Shown here: positions 38,427 through 45,278 of the stretch, piece after piece
Numbering within the stretch: the stretch's first letter is position 1
How the letters are laid out: every line of letters begins with the position of its first letter
From: a virus
IMG/VR virus record: IMGVR_UViG_3300042541_001972
Location: 1-46,328 of that record
Reading direction: 5' to 3' (one strand)
DNA length: 46,328 nucleotides
Program-made: the position numbers and the translations under genes
The notes under the pieces: model-generated
Databases searched by the model: none
The model's input: the letters and a program-made list of their open reading frames with translations, nothing else
What the model was told of the DNA's origin: nothing

Positions 38427-38921
38427 TTACCGTTCGTCTTTTGGTAGTTTTCGCCATAGCCATGGGGCTGTGGGCGGCTTCGCGCTATCCAAATCACCCC
38501 ACAAGCCCACACGCTGCGCACGGGCTTGCTGTTCTAATTGTGGAAACTGTGGGTCGGTTTGGTATTTGACATAAGCCCACGCCATGCCTAGCTTTACCAT
38601 TGCAGCATTAGCATCTACGCCCCGGCATTCCACACGGGCTACAGTGCGACCATAACGGTCTTTTGTCTGTGGTTTGATGGTTGCCATGGTTTCATGGCAC
38701 AGAGCGCCTAGCGCGTCTTTTGAGCGATCCCCGAACGATTGTTTTCGCTCTGGTGCGTCAATTTCTGCTAATCGAATGGTAATTTGCTCGTATGCCCCCG
38801 CAGTTCCGCAGCGGGCTTTTAAGGTGTCGCCGTCAGTCACTGCTACAACTAGGCAATTATCCGCTATAGCCGGCGTATTTATTGCCAAAGCAGCTATGAA
38901 ATAAATAGCGAAAATGCGCAT
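38427..38921 (-). CDS. Secreted thermonuclease-like (SNase) protein
   Basis: 164 residues. Signal peptide about 1-20 (MRIFAIYFIAALAINTPAIA), largely encoded by an interspersed repeat. Mature SNase fold: AVTDGDTLKARC with Asp30/Asp32, IRLAEIDAPERK with Arg50, Asp55 and Glu58, and TKDRYGRTVARV with Arg89/Arg92, matching Staphylococcus nuclease Asp21, Arg35, Asp40, Glu43, Arg87 by motif. Would cut nucleic acid in the periplasm or outside. Last gene of the CI operon, so likely expressed by the prophage; it could degrade incoming phage DNA. Confidence 0.85.
   Translation of the reverse strand: MRIFAIYFIAALAINTPAIADNCLVVAVTDGDTLKARCGTAGAYEQITIRLAEIDAPERKQSFGDRSKDALGALCHETMATIKPQTKDRYGRTVARVECRGVDANAAMVKLGMAWAYVKYQTDPQFPQLEQQARAQRVGLWGDLDSAKPPTAPWLWRKLPKDER
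38862..38911 (-). repeat. Interspersed repeat element, copy 3 (forms a signal peptide)
   Basis: Minus strand: GCTATTTATTTCATAGCTGC then a GGCAATAAATACG core and GGCTATAG. Aligns with the element at 29179-29228. Here it codes FAIYFIAALAINTPAIA, the hydrophobic core and cleavage end of the nuclease signal. Confidence 0.6.
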
Positions 38922-39031
38922 ACATTAGGTTTTGATTTTAATTTTCGCCTTTATGGCCTCGGCTCTTGTTTTGTAGGATAGTTGATTTTCAGGTTTGGCC
39001 AGCAACGCTCCGATCCCGAAATTCTTAAGTG

Positions 39032-39223
39032 CTAAATCCTGCTTTGTCCTAGCTTCCCCCCTAAAGCAGATGATTTCAAATCATCAAAAACCATCATTTG
39101 TGCAAATTTCAATGCTTTTGCATTGACATCGGGTGCAATTTCAATTGATTTTGCAGTTTTTTCTTGGCAAGCCGTTAGCGCAATAACCATAGCAACCAAA
39201 CACAGTTTTATTATTGATTTCAT
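39032..39223 (-). CDS. Small lipoprotein, apparently cut short by a G6 frameshift
   Basis: 63 residues; ATG overlaps the previous stop. Signal MKSIIKLCLVAMVIALTACQ with lipobox LTAC (Cys19). After residue 55 the frame passes GGGGGG (about 39056-39061) and stops soon after. A one-base -1 shift there opens a further frame (EARTKQDLALKNFGIG..., basic end) that runs to TAA 38925, three bases before the nuclease ATG. The longer product would be about 104 residues. Small phage lipoproteins expressed by prophages often block receptors; here this is only an analogy. Confidence 0.65.
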   Translation of the reverse strand: MKSIIKLCLVAMVIALTACQEKTAKSIEIAPDVNAKALKFAQMMVFDDLKSSALGGKLGQSRI

Positions 39224-39858
39224 AGTTTTTTAAAGTCAGTTGGTTGAAAATTCGGACACCAATCGCAGCCATGTCGCACGCCCGCTGCCTGTATTTGGTC
39301 AACTTGGCTAGATGGGTGCTGACTAGACATTCCGGCACCGGAATAACTGGCTAAGAATCGGCAGGGGAAAATGCATTGTACGGCTGGCACCTGGATGGGT
39401 CCACGGAGAAAATCCATTATCGACACATTGAAACGCTCTTCTTGCTGTGACTGTGACTGAAACGGGTCATTAGTGACTTTGTGGCAGTGGGCGCGGTAGT
39501 CAGTTGTGCCACAACTTTCTAAATAACAAGTCAAAACGCTTTGAATCCGGTAGGGAGTTGCAATCAGTTTACCGCCCGCATAAAATGACGTCCCTTTAAT
39601 TTTTAGAAGCAAATTTGTCACTGAAAGTGCAATTGCCGCCTGATCTCTTTTTTTGCCAAACGCTGAGAAATGGTACAGTTTCCCCGCAATTTCTCGTTCT
39701 TCATATAGGTTGGCCTGCTTTGCAAAATGAACTGAAGCTGCGTAGTTCCCGCTGCGAGATTTTGGAAAAGCAACAACCAAGCAAATGCCGTTTAAGCTTG
39801 TGGTGGCCGTATTTGTTAAAAATTGACTTGTTGCTAGGTCAAAGTTCCCGTCGGACAT
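39220..39858 (-). CDS. Unknown prophage-expressed protein after CI
   Basis: 212 residues; ATG directly follows the CI stop (TAA-ATG), so it is translated from the repressor mRNA. No signal or membrane span. N-terminal half mixed alpha/beta (LNGICLVVAFPKSRSGNYAA, LYHFSAFGKKRDQAAIALSV, IKGTSFYAGGKLIATPYRIQ), C-terminal half rich in Cys and Gln (LTCYLESCGTTDYRAHCHKV, CIFPCRF, HGCDWCPNF). I recognise no family. Its placement makes it a candidate superinfection-exclusion or defence factor. Confidence 0.6.
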   Translation of the reverse strand: MSDGNFDLATSQFLTNTATTSLNGICLVVAFPKSRSGNYAASVHFAKQANLYEEREIAGKLYHFSAFGKKRDQAAIALSVTNLLLKIKGTSFYAGGKLIATPYRIQSVLTCYLESCGTTDYRAHCHKVTNDPFQSQSQQEERFNVSIMDFLRGPIQVPAVQCIFPCRFLASYSGAGMSSQHPSSQVDQIQAAGVRHGCDWCPNFQPTDFKKL

Positions 39859-40581
39859 TTACAACTTTCCCCCTAATTGCCACTCAATAGCAACGCCAAT
39901 CACCCGCTGCGCTGGGTCATCAATTTCAATGGTTGGATAACCAGAGTTGAGCGGCCTAAGAAACCAACGCCCTGAATCTGTCATCAATCGTTTGAACGTG
40001 GCTCGCTGGGTCACCACATCCTTAGCGGCAACATAATCACCAGCCTTAGGGGAGCGGTCAGGGTCAAAAATGACCACACAACCATCGGGAAACGACACGC
40101 CTGTGGGGGCAGTCATAGAGTCGCCATCAATCGTTAGCGCAAAGGCGTATTTGCTGGGGTTTGAGCGGTAAATATCGACCCTTTCGGAAGTGTCAGGGTT
40201 GTGGTCGTCAATCTCGCCCCAGCCGCCAGCGCGGATCCAGCTTATGAGTGGAACGGATATTTTTGATGTCGCGACACTGGTATTGCCATGGTCTTTAGTT
40301 GCACCATACGCGGCGCGCGGCTCTTCTGCTGTGAGAGACAGCAAAGGCGCTACAGCCGGGTAATCAACAAAATCAAACCAGCCTGTGGGTTTCCCATAAA
40401 GACGCTCTAATTTTTCGGCCAGTTTATCGCCGATTCCTCTGGTTCCATTTACCAATGCGCTGATGTGTGATTTTGGAGTTCCGCTTTCTAGTGCGACTTG
40501 TGAAGCGCCACCATGCATTACCAAGAGCGAAATCAACCGTTCTTTTCGTCTAATTTTTCGCGGACTTTCAATATTTTCCAT
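39859..40581 (-). CDS. CI-type repressor with S24 self-cleavage domain
   Basis: 240 residues from ATG 40581. N-terminal helix-turn-helix about 22-48 (VMHGGASQVALESGTPKSHI, SALVNGTRG). C-terminal LexA/CI peptidase: cleavage site Ala118-Gly119 (IRAGGW), nucleophile Ser155 (DGDSMTAP) and Lys197 (ATFKRL). Keeps PL and PR off; RecA-stimulated cleavage would induce the prophage. The -10 at 40588-40593 lies so near that its mRNA from PRM is probably leaderless. The upstream in-frame ATG at 40605 falls before the -10. Confidence 0.9.
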   Translation of the reverse strand: MENIESPRKIRRKERLISLLVMHGGASQVALESGTPKSHISALVNGTRGIGDKLAEKLERLYGKPTGWFDFVDYPAVAPLLSLTAEEPRAAYGATKDHGNTSVATSKISVPLISWIRAGGWGEIDDHNPDTSERVDIYRSNPSKYAFALTIDGDSMTAPTGVSFPDGCVVIFDPDRSPKAGDYVAAKDVVTQRATFKRLMTDSGRWFLRPLNSGYPTIEIDDPAQRVIGVAIEWQLGGKL

Positions 40582-40587
40582 TTTTTT

Positions 40588-40656
40588 AATATAAGCGACT
40601 TGCATAACTATTAGTTATGCGTTATGCTTCGCGATAAGTTCAGCAAAATGCATAAC
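40588..40656. promoter_or_regulatory. PR/PRM control region with repressor operators
   Basis: PR: TTGCAT (40600-40605), 17 bases, TATGCT (40623-40628). PRM on the minus strand: TATATT at 40588-40593 with a poor -35, as expected for a repressor-activated promoter. Operators: a perfect 19-bp palindrome GCATAACTATTAGTTATGC at 40602-40620, a half site GTTATGC at 40621-40627 and ATGCATAAC at 40648-40656. Confidence 0.75.
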
Positions 40657-40659
40657 AAA

Positions 40660-40941
40660 ATGAAACTAAACGAATTTTTAAAAACACTTCCATCTGGCGG
40701 GCAAGCTAAGTTTGCGAAGGATTGCAACATAACGCACACCTACTTATCCCAGCTCTCTAGCGAGCAAGATGGGCGCGTACCGAGCCCCGCTTTGAGTTTG
40801 GTTATTTGGCGTAAATCCAAAAAAGCAGTCACCCGCCAAGAGCTTCGCCCTAACGACTTCTGGTTGATCTGGCCTGATTTGGCGCATCTGAAGCCAACGG
40901 TCGAGGTCATCGTAAACGACAACGCAAAAGAGGAGGTGTGA
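40660..40941 (+). CDS. Cro-like / YdaS-family regulator
   Basis: 93 residues from ATG 40660, chosen because homologous proteins start MKLNEFLKTL; ATG 40648 is possible, while ATG 40624 would precede the predicted PR start site. LPSGGQAKFAKDCNITHTYL forms the helix-turn-helix; AVTRQELRPNDFWLIWPDL is the typical YdaS ending. First gene of the rightward early operon, opposite CI, so it probably plays the Cro role. Confidence 0.75.
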   Translation: MKLNEFLKTLPSGGQAKFAKDCNITHTYLSQLSSEQDGRVPSPALSLVIWRKSKKAVTRQELRPNDFWLIWPDLAHLKPTVEVIVNDNAKEEV

Positions 40942-41019
40942 AGTGTTCATGCCCTGTAGTCTATTTTTTTACCCCAAAAAGTCACCCCTAATGACCCCTA
41001 AAAAATACGGAGGCACATT

Positions 41020-41406
41020 TTGAAGCTCTTTTACGACGACGAATTCGATGCTATCGCCACAGCAATTGGTAACAGCGGAAAACCTTTTAAATTGGTAGCT
41101 GCGCACATGTTCCCTGACATGAAACCAGAGAGCGCCTACGCCAAACTCAAAGAATGCACCAATCCAACGGGCGATCAACGCCTCACTTTTGGTCAGGTCA
41201 TCCGTTTGATGCACTTTTGCGAGTGCTATGACCCCTTGCATTACGCCTGCGACGACACTTTGCACGCTAGGCCAGATCGCAAAGCGCCGGAAGACGAGGC
41301 TGTGAAGTGGATGGAAGTCATCAACTCAGCAGCTGGAACCATGGAACGTGCTATGCGTGCAATCGATCACCTTAAAGCCCGTGGCGGCATTAAGGCGGGT
41401 GCTTAA
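41020..41406 (+). CDS. CII-like regulatory protein (tentative)
   Basis: 128 residues; TTG start at 41020 preceded by ACGGAGG at 6-7 bases, which decides it. FDAIATAIGNSGKPFKLVAA, then a segment MKPESAYAKLKECTNPTGDQRLTFGQVIRLM that resembles CII/CP76-type regulators (L-x-K-x-x-P---H-LT--E-x--LM). The C-terminus is helical. Second gene after cro, as CII usually is. The family call is by eye. Confidence 0.5.
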   Translation: MKLFYDDEFDAIATAIGNSGKPFKLVAAHMFPDMKPESAYAKLKECTNPTGDQRLTFGQVIRLMHFCECYDPLHYACDDTLHARPDRKAPEDEAVKWMEVINSAAGTMERAMRAIDHLKARGGIKAGA

Positions 41407-41703
41407 ATGGCCGCTATCAATGGCTTCACCCACCGACTAAACGGCGAATCCATCCCGCCACCACGCGCAGCAGAAAAGCCCGGGCCACTCTGCATTTTGG
41501 CTTGCCGTTGGTGCTACATGCGTGCCTTTTGGATTTGGGCTGGCGTGAGTAGCCATGAGGCCGCAAAACAGGAAATTTTGAGCACTTGCGAGGTTGGCAG
41601 CCGCAAGGACTTGGACACCGACGTGCATGCTGCCGCTCGGTTCAACACCCAAATTCGCAAGCCCTTCATGGAATATCTCGAATCTGTCGAGGTGGCTCAA
41701 TGA
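41407..41703 (+). CDS. Hypothetical early protein
   Basis: 98 residues beginning one base after the previous stop. Contains GPLCILACRWCYMRAFWIWA, a Cys/Trp-rich helix, and STCEVGSRKDLDTDVHAAAR. Overlaps the methyltransferase gene by 4 bases (ATGA). Small proteins in this place often regulate replication; nothing specific seen. Confidence 0.6.
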   Translation: MAAINGFTHRLNGESIPPPRAAEKPGPLCILACRWCYMRAFWIWAGVSSHEAAKQEILSTCEVGSRKDLDTDVHAAARFNTQIRKPFMEYLESVEVAQ

Positions 41704-42920
41704 AATTCGGCAGCGTATGCAGCGGAATCGAAGCCGCAAGTCAAGCATGGCATCCCTTGGGATGGAAAGCCGCTTGGCTGTCAGAGATCGAACCTTTCCC
41801 GTGCGCAGTGCTGGCGCACCACTATCCAGAAACCCCAAACCTTGGGGATATGAATAAATTTGAAAGCTGGCCAGATGACGAACAACACGCAATTGACCTT
41901 CTTTGCGGCGGAACCCCCTGCCAATCATTCAGCATCGCAGGACTTAGAAAAGGACTGGACGATGCGCGTGGCAACCTCATGCTCACCTTTGCTGCCATTG
42001 CTGCAAAGTACCGCCCCCAATGGCTGGTTTGGGAGAACGTCCCTGGCGTCCTGTCAAGTAACGAAGGACGAGACTTTGCGAGCTTTTTGGGACTCCTCAG
42101 TGGCCAAGTCATCGAGCCGCCAAAAGAAGGATGGGGGAATTCAGGCATCATCACCGGCTACAAAAACGCCTACAGCCTTGCCTACCGAGTGCTGGACGCT
42201 CAATACTTTGGAGTGGCACAGCGCCGTCGTCGTGTGTTCGTTGTCGGGTGTCTTGGTGACAGCCGCCGTGCCGCCGCAGTACTTTTTGAGCGCCACAGCC
42301 TGCAAGGGGATTCTGCGCCGAGCCGAGAAACGAGGGAAGGAACTACCAGAGGCATTGAAATCGGCCCTTCAGGCGGTTGCTTTACCGATGTAAATCCAAC
42401 ATTGGATGCCGGGTGTAAAGATGGGCCTGTGCGTAACCAATTAGCGGGCTGCGTTGGAACTTTATGCATCGCCACGGGTCAAGGCGGTGCCGAAATCGGT
42501 GCCGAAATCGGTGCCGACATTTCGCCGACATTGAACTGCAACCACGAAGCGCCGATTCTGGCTTTTGACACAACTCAGATCACCAGCGCCCAAAACGTAA
42601 GCAATCCGAAATATGGCGACCCTTGCCATCCACTCGCAGCGCAGGCGCATGTACCCGCCATAGCCTACGGAATAGCAGGGGGCGGTGGCGACAAAGCGCA
42701 TGTACTGGCATCCATGCAAGTCCGCCGCCTGATGCCGATCGAGTGCGAGCGCCTGCAGGGCTTCCCAGACAACTACACCCAAGTCCCGCACAGGGGTAAA
42801 CCCGCCGCCGATGGGCCACGGTACAAAGCGCTGGGTAATAGCTGGGCCGTCCCCAATGTGTATTGGATTGGTGAGCGAATTCAGATGGTTGATGAATTGT
42901 TTGGAGGTGCCACCGCATGA
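41700..42920 (+). CDS. C5-cytosine DNA methyltransferase (Dcm-like)
   Basis: 406 residues from ATG 41700. Motif I FGSVCSGIEAASQAW, motif IV GGTPCQSFS with catalytic Cys74, motif VI WENVPG (Glu112), motif VIII QRRRRVF near 180, and motif X YKALGNSWAVP near 377. The variable region includes an imperfect tandem GCCGAAATCGGT repeat (42491-42518). No restriction enzyme is visible, so it most likely protects phage DNA from host restriction. Its 5' half also holds a long frame on the same strand, 41875-42393. Confidence 0.92.
   Translation: MKFGSVCSGIEAASQAWHPLGWKAAWLSEIEPFPCAVLAHHYPETPNLGDMNKFESWPDDEQHAIDLLCGGTPCQSFSIAGLRKGLDDARGNLMLTFAAIAAKYRPQWLVWENVPGVLSSNEGRDFASFLGLLSGQVIEPPKEGWGNSGIITGYKNAYSLAYRVLDAQYFGVAQRRRRVFVVGCLGDSRRAAAVLFERHSLQGDSAPSRETREGTTRGIEIGPSGGCFTDVNPTLDAGCKDGPVRNQLAGCVGTLCIATGQGGAEIGAEIGADISPTLNCNHEAPILAFDTTQITSAQNVSNPKYGDPCHPLAAQAHVPAIAYGIAGGGGDKAHVLASMQVRRLMPIECERLQGFPDNYTQVPHRGKPAADGPRYKALGNSWAVPNVYWIGERIQMVDELFGGATA
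41875..42393 (+). CDS. Overlapping second-frame protein inside the methyltransferase gene
   Basis: 172 residues read in the +1 frame relative to the methyltransferase. MTNNTQLTFFAAEPPANHSA, SQDLEKDWTMRVATSCSPLL, then PNGWFGRTSLASCQVTKDE and an ending FLSATACKGILRRAEKRGKE. From memory, near-identical blocks (SASQDxExDW, GILRRAEKRGKxLP) are annotated as separate proteins in many proteobacterial phages. The last 30 residues look like a designed helix, not a shadow. Function unknown; a conserved dual-coding gene is likely. Confidence 0.6.
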   Translation: MTNNTQLTFFAAEPPANHSASQDLEKDWTMRVATSCSPLLPLLQSTAPNGWFGRTSLASCQVTKDETLRAFWDSSVAKSSSRQKKDGGIQASSPATKTPTALPTECWTLNTLEWHSAVVVCSLSGVLVTAAVPPQYFLSATACKGILRRAEKRGKELPEALKSALQAVALPM

Positions 42921-43210
42921 GAGCGCACTCAGAAACCAGTCTTGAGGCCTATCACACCACGTCGGCGCGCACGCTTCAGGCCAGAGAGCAGCAACTGATG
43001 GCTGCATTTAAAGGGGCTGCTGACACCTTCACCCGCCAGGAACTTGTCGACGTCGTTGGCATGCCGCTGAACGCTGTTTGCGGTCGCGCCAACTCACTGG
43101 TAGCAAAAAAGGTGCTTTGTGTGCGCGGATTTGCCATCAACCCGGGCTCAGGTAAACGCCGAGAAAAGCTCGGTTTATTTATTCCTGAGCAGCTTGGACT
43201 ATTTCAATGA
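42917..43210 (+). CDS. Winged-helix early protein
   Basis: 97 residues, ATGA overlaps on both ends. Residues about 25-75 (QLMAAFKGAADTFTRQELVD, VVGMPLNAVCGRANSLVAKK) form a winged helix-turn-helix of the 'MarR-like, phage' kind; the end KLGLFIPEQLGLF resembles a clamp-binding QL-LF motif. Possibly a replication accessory protein, since it precedes the replication gene. Confidence 0.6.
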   Translation: MRAHSETSLEAYHTTSARTLQAREQQLMAAFKGAADTFTRQELVDVVGMPLNAVCGRANSLVAKKVLCVRGFAINPGSGKRREKLGLFIPEQLGLFQ

Positions 43211-44226
43211 ATTTCTACCAACGACATATTGGCGACTGGGTAACCGCAACTGCTCACTTATCAGAAGTTGAAGAGTGCATTTATTCGCGTTGCATTGACC
43301 AATATTACGCACGGGAAACCGCTTTGCCGCTTGATATTGAGCGCGTTTGTCGCTTGGTTCGAGCCTTAAGCAAAGACTCAAAAAAGGCCGTCGCGGTAAT
43401 TTTGGAAGAATTTTTTGTAAAAGGCGACGATGGCTGGCATCAAAAACGCTGTGATTTAGAGATCACTAAATTCAAAGAAGAAGAGCCACTGCGCCTGCAA
43501 AAAGAAGAAAACATCAAGGAGCGTAAGCGCCGGTTCAACGAGCGTAGGAAAACAATGTTTGACGCTCTCAGAGAGGCGAATATCGTGCCTGCTTGGGACA
43601 TCAAAATGCCTGAACTTGAGAGGCTATTTGAGCAGCATGTTACCCGTTCAAATCCTGAAACTGGAACGCAACCTAGAACGTCCAAGGAACGTCCAACGGA
43701 CAAAAACGGAACGACTAACCATACCCAAGAACCAATACCCAATAACCAATTAATTAATACAAACAATAACCCTCTCTCTAATCCTGGACCGCAAGAGGGG
43801 GGGGCAGTTGATGCAGAAAATCCAAAAACCACCCCAGCCGGTGAAATCTGCAAAGCGCTGAAATCCGCAGGACTGCAAAGCGTCAGCCCGAACCACCCCG
43901 AGTTGCTGGCGCTGATCGCCAAAGGCGTGACCCGAGAGCAATTCATCGAAGCGGCGCAGGCAGCCAACGGAAAGCGCAGCCCGTTCGCCTACATGCTCAC
44001 GGTCGTCAAAAGCCAACTGGCAGCAGCCAACGACATCGAAAAAGCACCCGGCATGCCCGATACGGCTTGGGATGAAACAGGCCGAACGATTCGCGCCAAA
44101 GCGGCCGAGTTGGGTTTTCCAGCATGGGAAGGCGACAACCCCAGCGGAACCAAACAACCCGAGCTTTTCTCGGCGTACACCGCACGGCTGCGCGAATTCA
44201 TCGAATCAAAGAAAGGCAAGTCATGA
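43207..44226 (+). CDS. DUF1376 phage replication initiator-like protein
   Basis: 339 residues. The N-terminal 90 residues match DUF1376: YQRHIGDWVTATAHLSEVEE, YSRCIDQYYARETALPLDIE, then HQKRCDLEITKF. A basic linker (KERKRRFNERRK), a low-complexity Asn/Pro/Thr region (about 155-200) and a C-terminal helical domain AGEICKALKSAGLQSVSPNH follow. The layout resembles lambda O: DNA-binding head, origin-containing linker, helicase-loader contact. The low-complexity part overlaps the iteron-like repeats at 43663-43775. Confidence 0.75.
   Translation: MNFYQRHIGDWVTATAHLSEVEECIYSRCIDQYYARETALPLDIERVCRLVRALSKDSKKAVAVILEEFFVKGDDGWHQKRCDLEITKFKEEEPLRLQKEENIKERKRRFNERRKTMFDALREANIVPAWDIKMPELERLFEQHVTRSNPETGTQPRTSKERPTDKNGTTNHTQEPIPNNQLINTNNNPLSNPGPQEGGAVDAENPKTTPAGEICKALKSAGLQSVSPNHPELLALIAKGVTREQFIEAAQAANGKRSPFAYMLTVVKSQLAAANDIEKAPGMPDTAWDETGRTIRAKAAELGFPAWEGDNPSGTKQPELFSAYTARLREFIESKKGKS
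43663..43775. other. Candidate replication origin inside the replication gene
   Basis: GGAACG or AGAACG words start at 43663, 43675, 43686 and 43708, that is at 12, 11 and 22 base steps, two of them within (A/G)GAACGTCCA. An AT-rich stretch (43738-43775, including CAATTAATTAATAC) follows. Iterons plus an AT-rich block within the initiator gene is the lambda ori pattern. Confidence 0.4.
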
Positions 44227-44612
44227 CCCGCGTCGAAACCCTGCTGAAGCTCCTGAATCACGGCGGCTTGACCTACACCCAGTTGGTGCAAACCACAGGC
44301 TGGCCAGCTTCAGAAGTTCACGAAACCGTCGCCGCCTGCAAAGCCGATAAGTCGATTGTTTTGCGACATCGAACACGCCAAGGCTTGGTCCCGATTTATG
44401 AACTTAACCCTGATGCAGCGGGTTCATTGGAGGCCATCAAAACCCTGATTCACCCGATTTTTACTGAATCGCCAGCACCAGAAGTGCCCGATGTTGGCGA
44501 AATCAAGGCGGTGATGTGTCAGGCCTGCGGCTTTGACGCAGTAGGCGCGCGACGCGGGTTTACCTCTGGTGAGTGCCGTCACAAGGGCGTTTGCAACGCC
44601 TTTTCTATTTGA
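44223..44612 (+). CDS. Winged-helix / zinc-site early protein
   Basis: 129 residues, ATGA overlap with the replication gene. LLKLLNHGGLTYTQLVQTTG, WPASEVHETVAACKADKSIV is a winged helix; the C-terminal 30 residues hold CQACGF and ECRHKGVC, a possible zinc site. May load helicase or regulate early genes. Followed by a 31-base gap. Confidence 0.6.
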   Translation: MTRVETLLKLLNHGGLTYTQLVQTTGWPASEVHETVAACKADKSIVLRHRTRQGLVPIYELNPDAAGSLEAIKTLIHPIFTESPAPEVPDVGEIKAVMCQACGFDAVGARRGFTSGECRHKGVCNAFSI

Positions 44613-44643
44613 TTTATTTGTACGTAAAAAGGATTTTTTTGTA

Positions 44644-45060
44644 ATGCTGCCAATCACCTTCACCATCCCCGGCGAGGCCGTAGCCAAGGGCAGGGCCAAA
44701 GCAGCCAGGCGCGGGAACTTCATAACCATGTACACCCCGGCCAAGACCGTGAACTACGAAAAGCAGGTCGCTGACGCCGCCAAAACCGCCATGGCCGGCC
44801 TGAATCCGTTGGATGGGCCCGTGCATCTGACCGTGCGCATTTACCGTCAAATCCCCAAAAGCTGGAGCCTGAAAAAGCAACGCGCGGCGGCGCTGGGCGA
44901 GATTTACCCGACCGCCAAGCCGGACACGTCCAACATCATCAAGGCTATTGAGGACGGCTCAAACGGGATTTTGTGGCGTGATGACAGCCAGGTGGTGGAC
45001 ACGGTCGCCAGCAAGCGGTATGGGACACCACGGGCTGAGATTGAAGTGAGGGCGCTATGA
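44644..45060 (+). CDS. rusA: RusA-family Holliday-junction resolvase
   Basis: 138 residues. FTIPGEAVAKGRAKAARRGN at the N-terminus and TAKPDTSNIIKAIEDGSNGILWRDDSQVVD with Asp94, Asp104 and Asp113/Asp114, the metal-binding aspartates of RusA (Asp70, Asp72, Asp91 in E. coli by motif). Resolves branched DNA before packaging; pairs functionally with the RecT/exonuclease of the left operon. No strong ribosome site before ATG 44644. Confidence 0.88.
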   Translation: MLPITFTIPGEAVAKGRAKAARRGNFITMYTPAKTVNYEKQVADAAKTAMAGLNPLDGPVHLTVRIYRQIPKSWSLKKQRAAALGEIYPTAKPDTSNIIKAIEDGSNGILWRDDSQVVDTVASKRYGTPRAEIEVRAL

Positions 45061-45278
45061 ACCAACTCCTGATCGCCGCATTCGGCCTCACATCCATCTA
45101 TTTCGCCATGGGCCACAACCAGACCCGACGAAAGTACGCGCCCATCATCGGTCTGTGTGGTCAGCCGTTCTGGGGCTATTTTGCCTATCAAACCCAAGGC
45201 TGGGGGCTGGCCGCGCTGGTCGTGGCTTACACACTGGTTTACATCAATGGCATCCGCGTGCAGTGGGGTCGCAAATGA
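45057..45278 (+). CDS. Small two-span membrane protein
   Basis: 73 residues with ATGA overlaps at both ends. Hydrophobic segments about 2-18 (NQLLIAAFGLTSIYFAMG) and 39-64 (WGYFAYQTQGWGLAALVVAYTLVYING). Common type of small protein in early phage operons next to rusA; function unknown. Confidence 0.6.
   Translation: MNQLLIAAFGLTSIYFAMGHNQTRRKYAPIIGLCGQPFWGYFAYQTQGWGLAALVVAYTLVYINGIRVQWGRK

Noticed and set aside
40605-40624. Start codons at 40605 for CI and at 40624 for the Cro-like gene
   Set aside because: Both lie upstream of the predicted transcription starts (40581 for PRM, about 40635 for PR) and inside the operator palindrome.
41700-42920. Full restriction-modification system
   Set aside because: No endonuclease gene is visible next to the methyltransferase; neighbours are small early genes.
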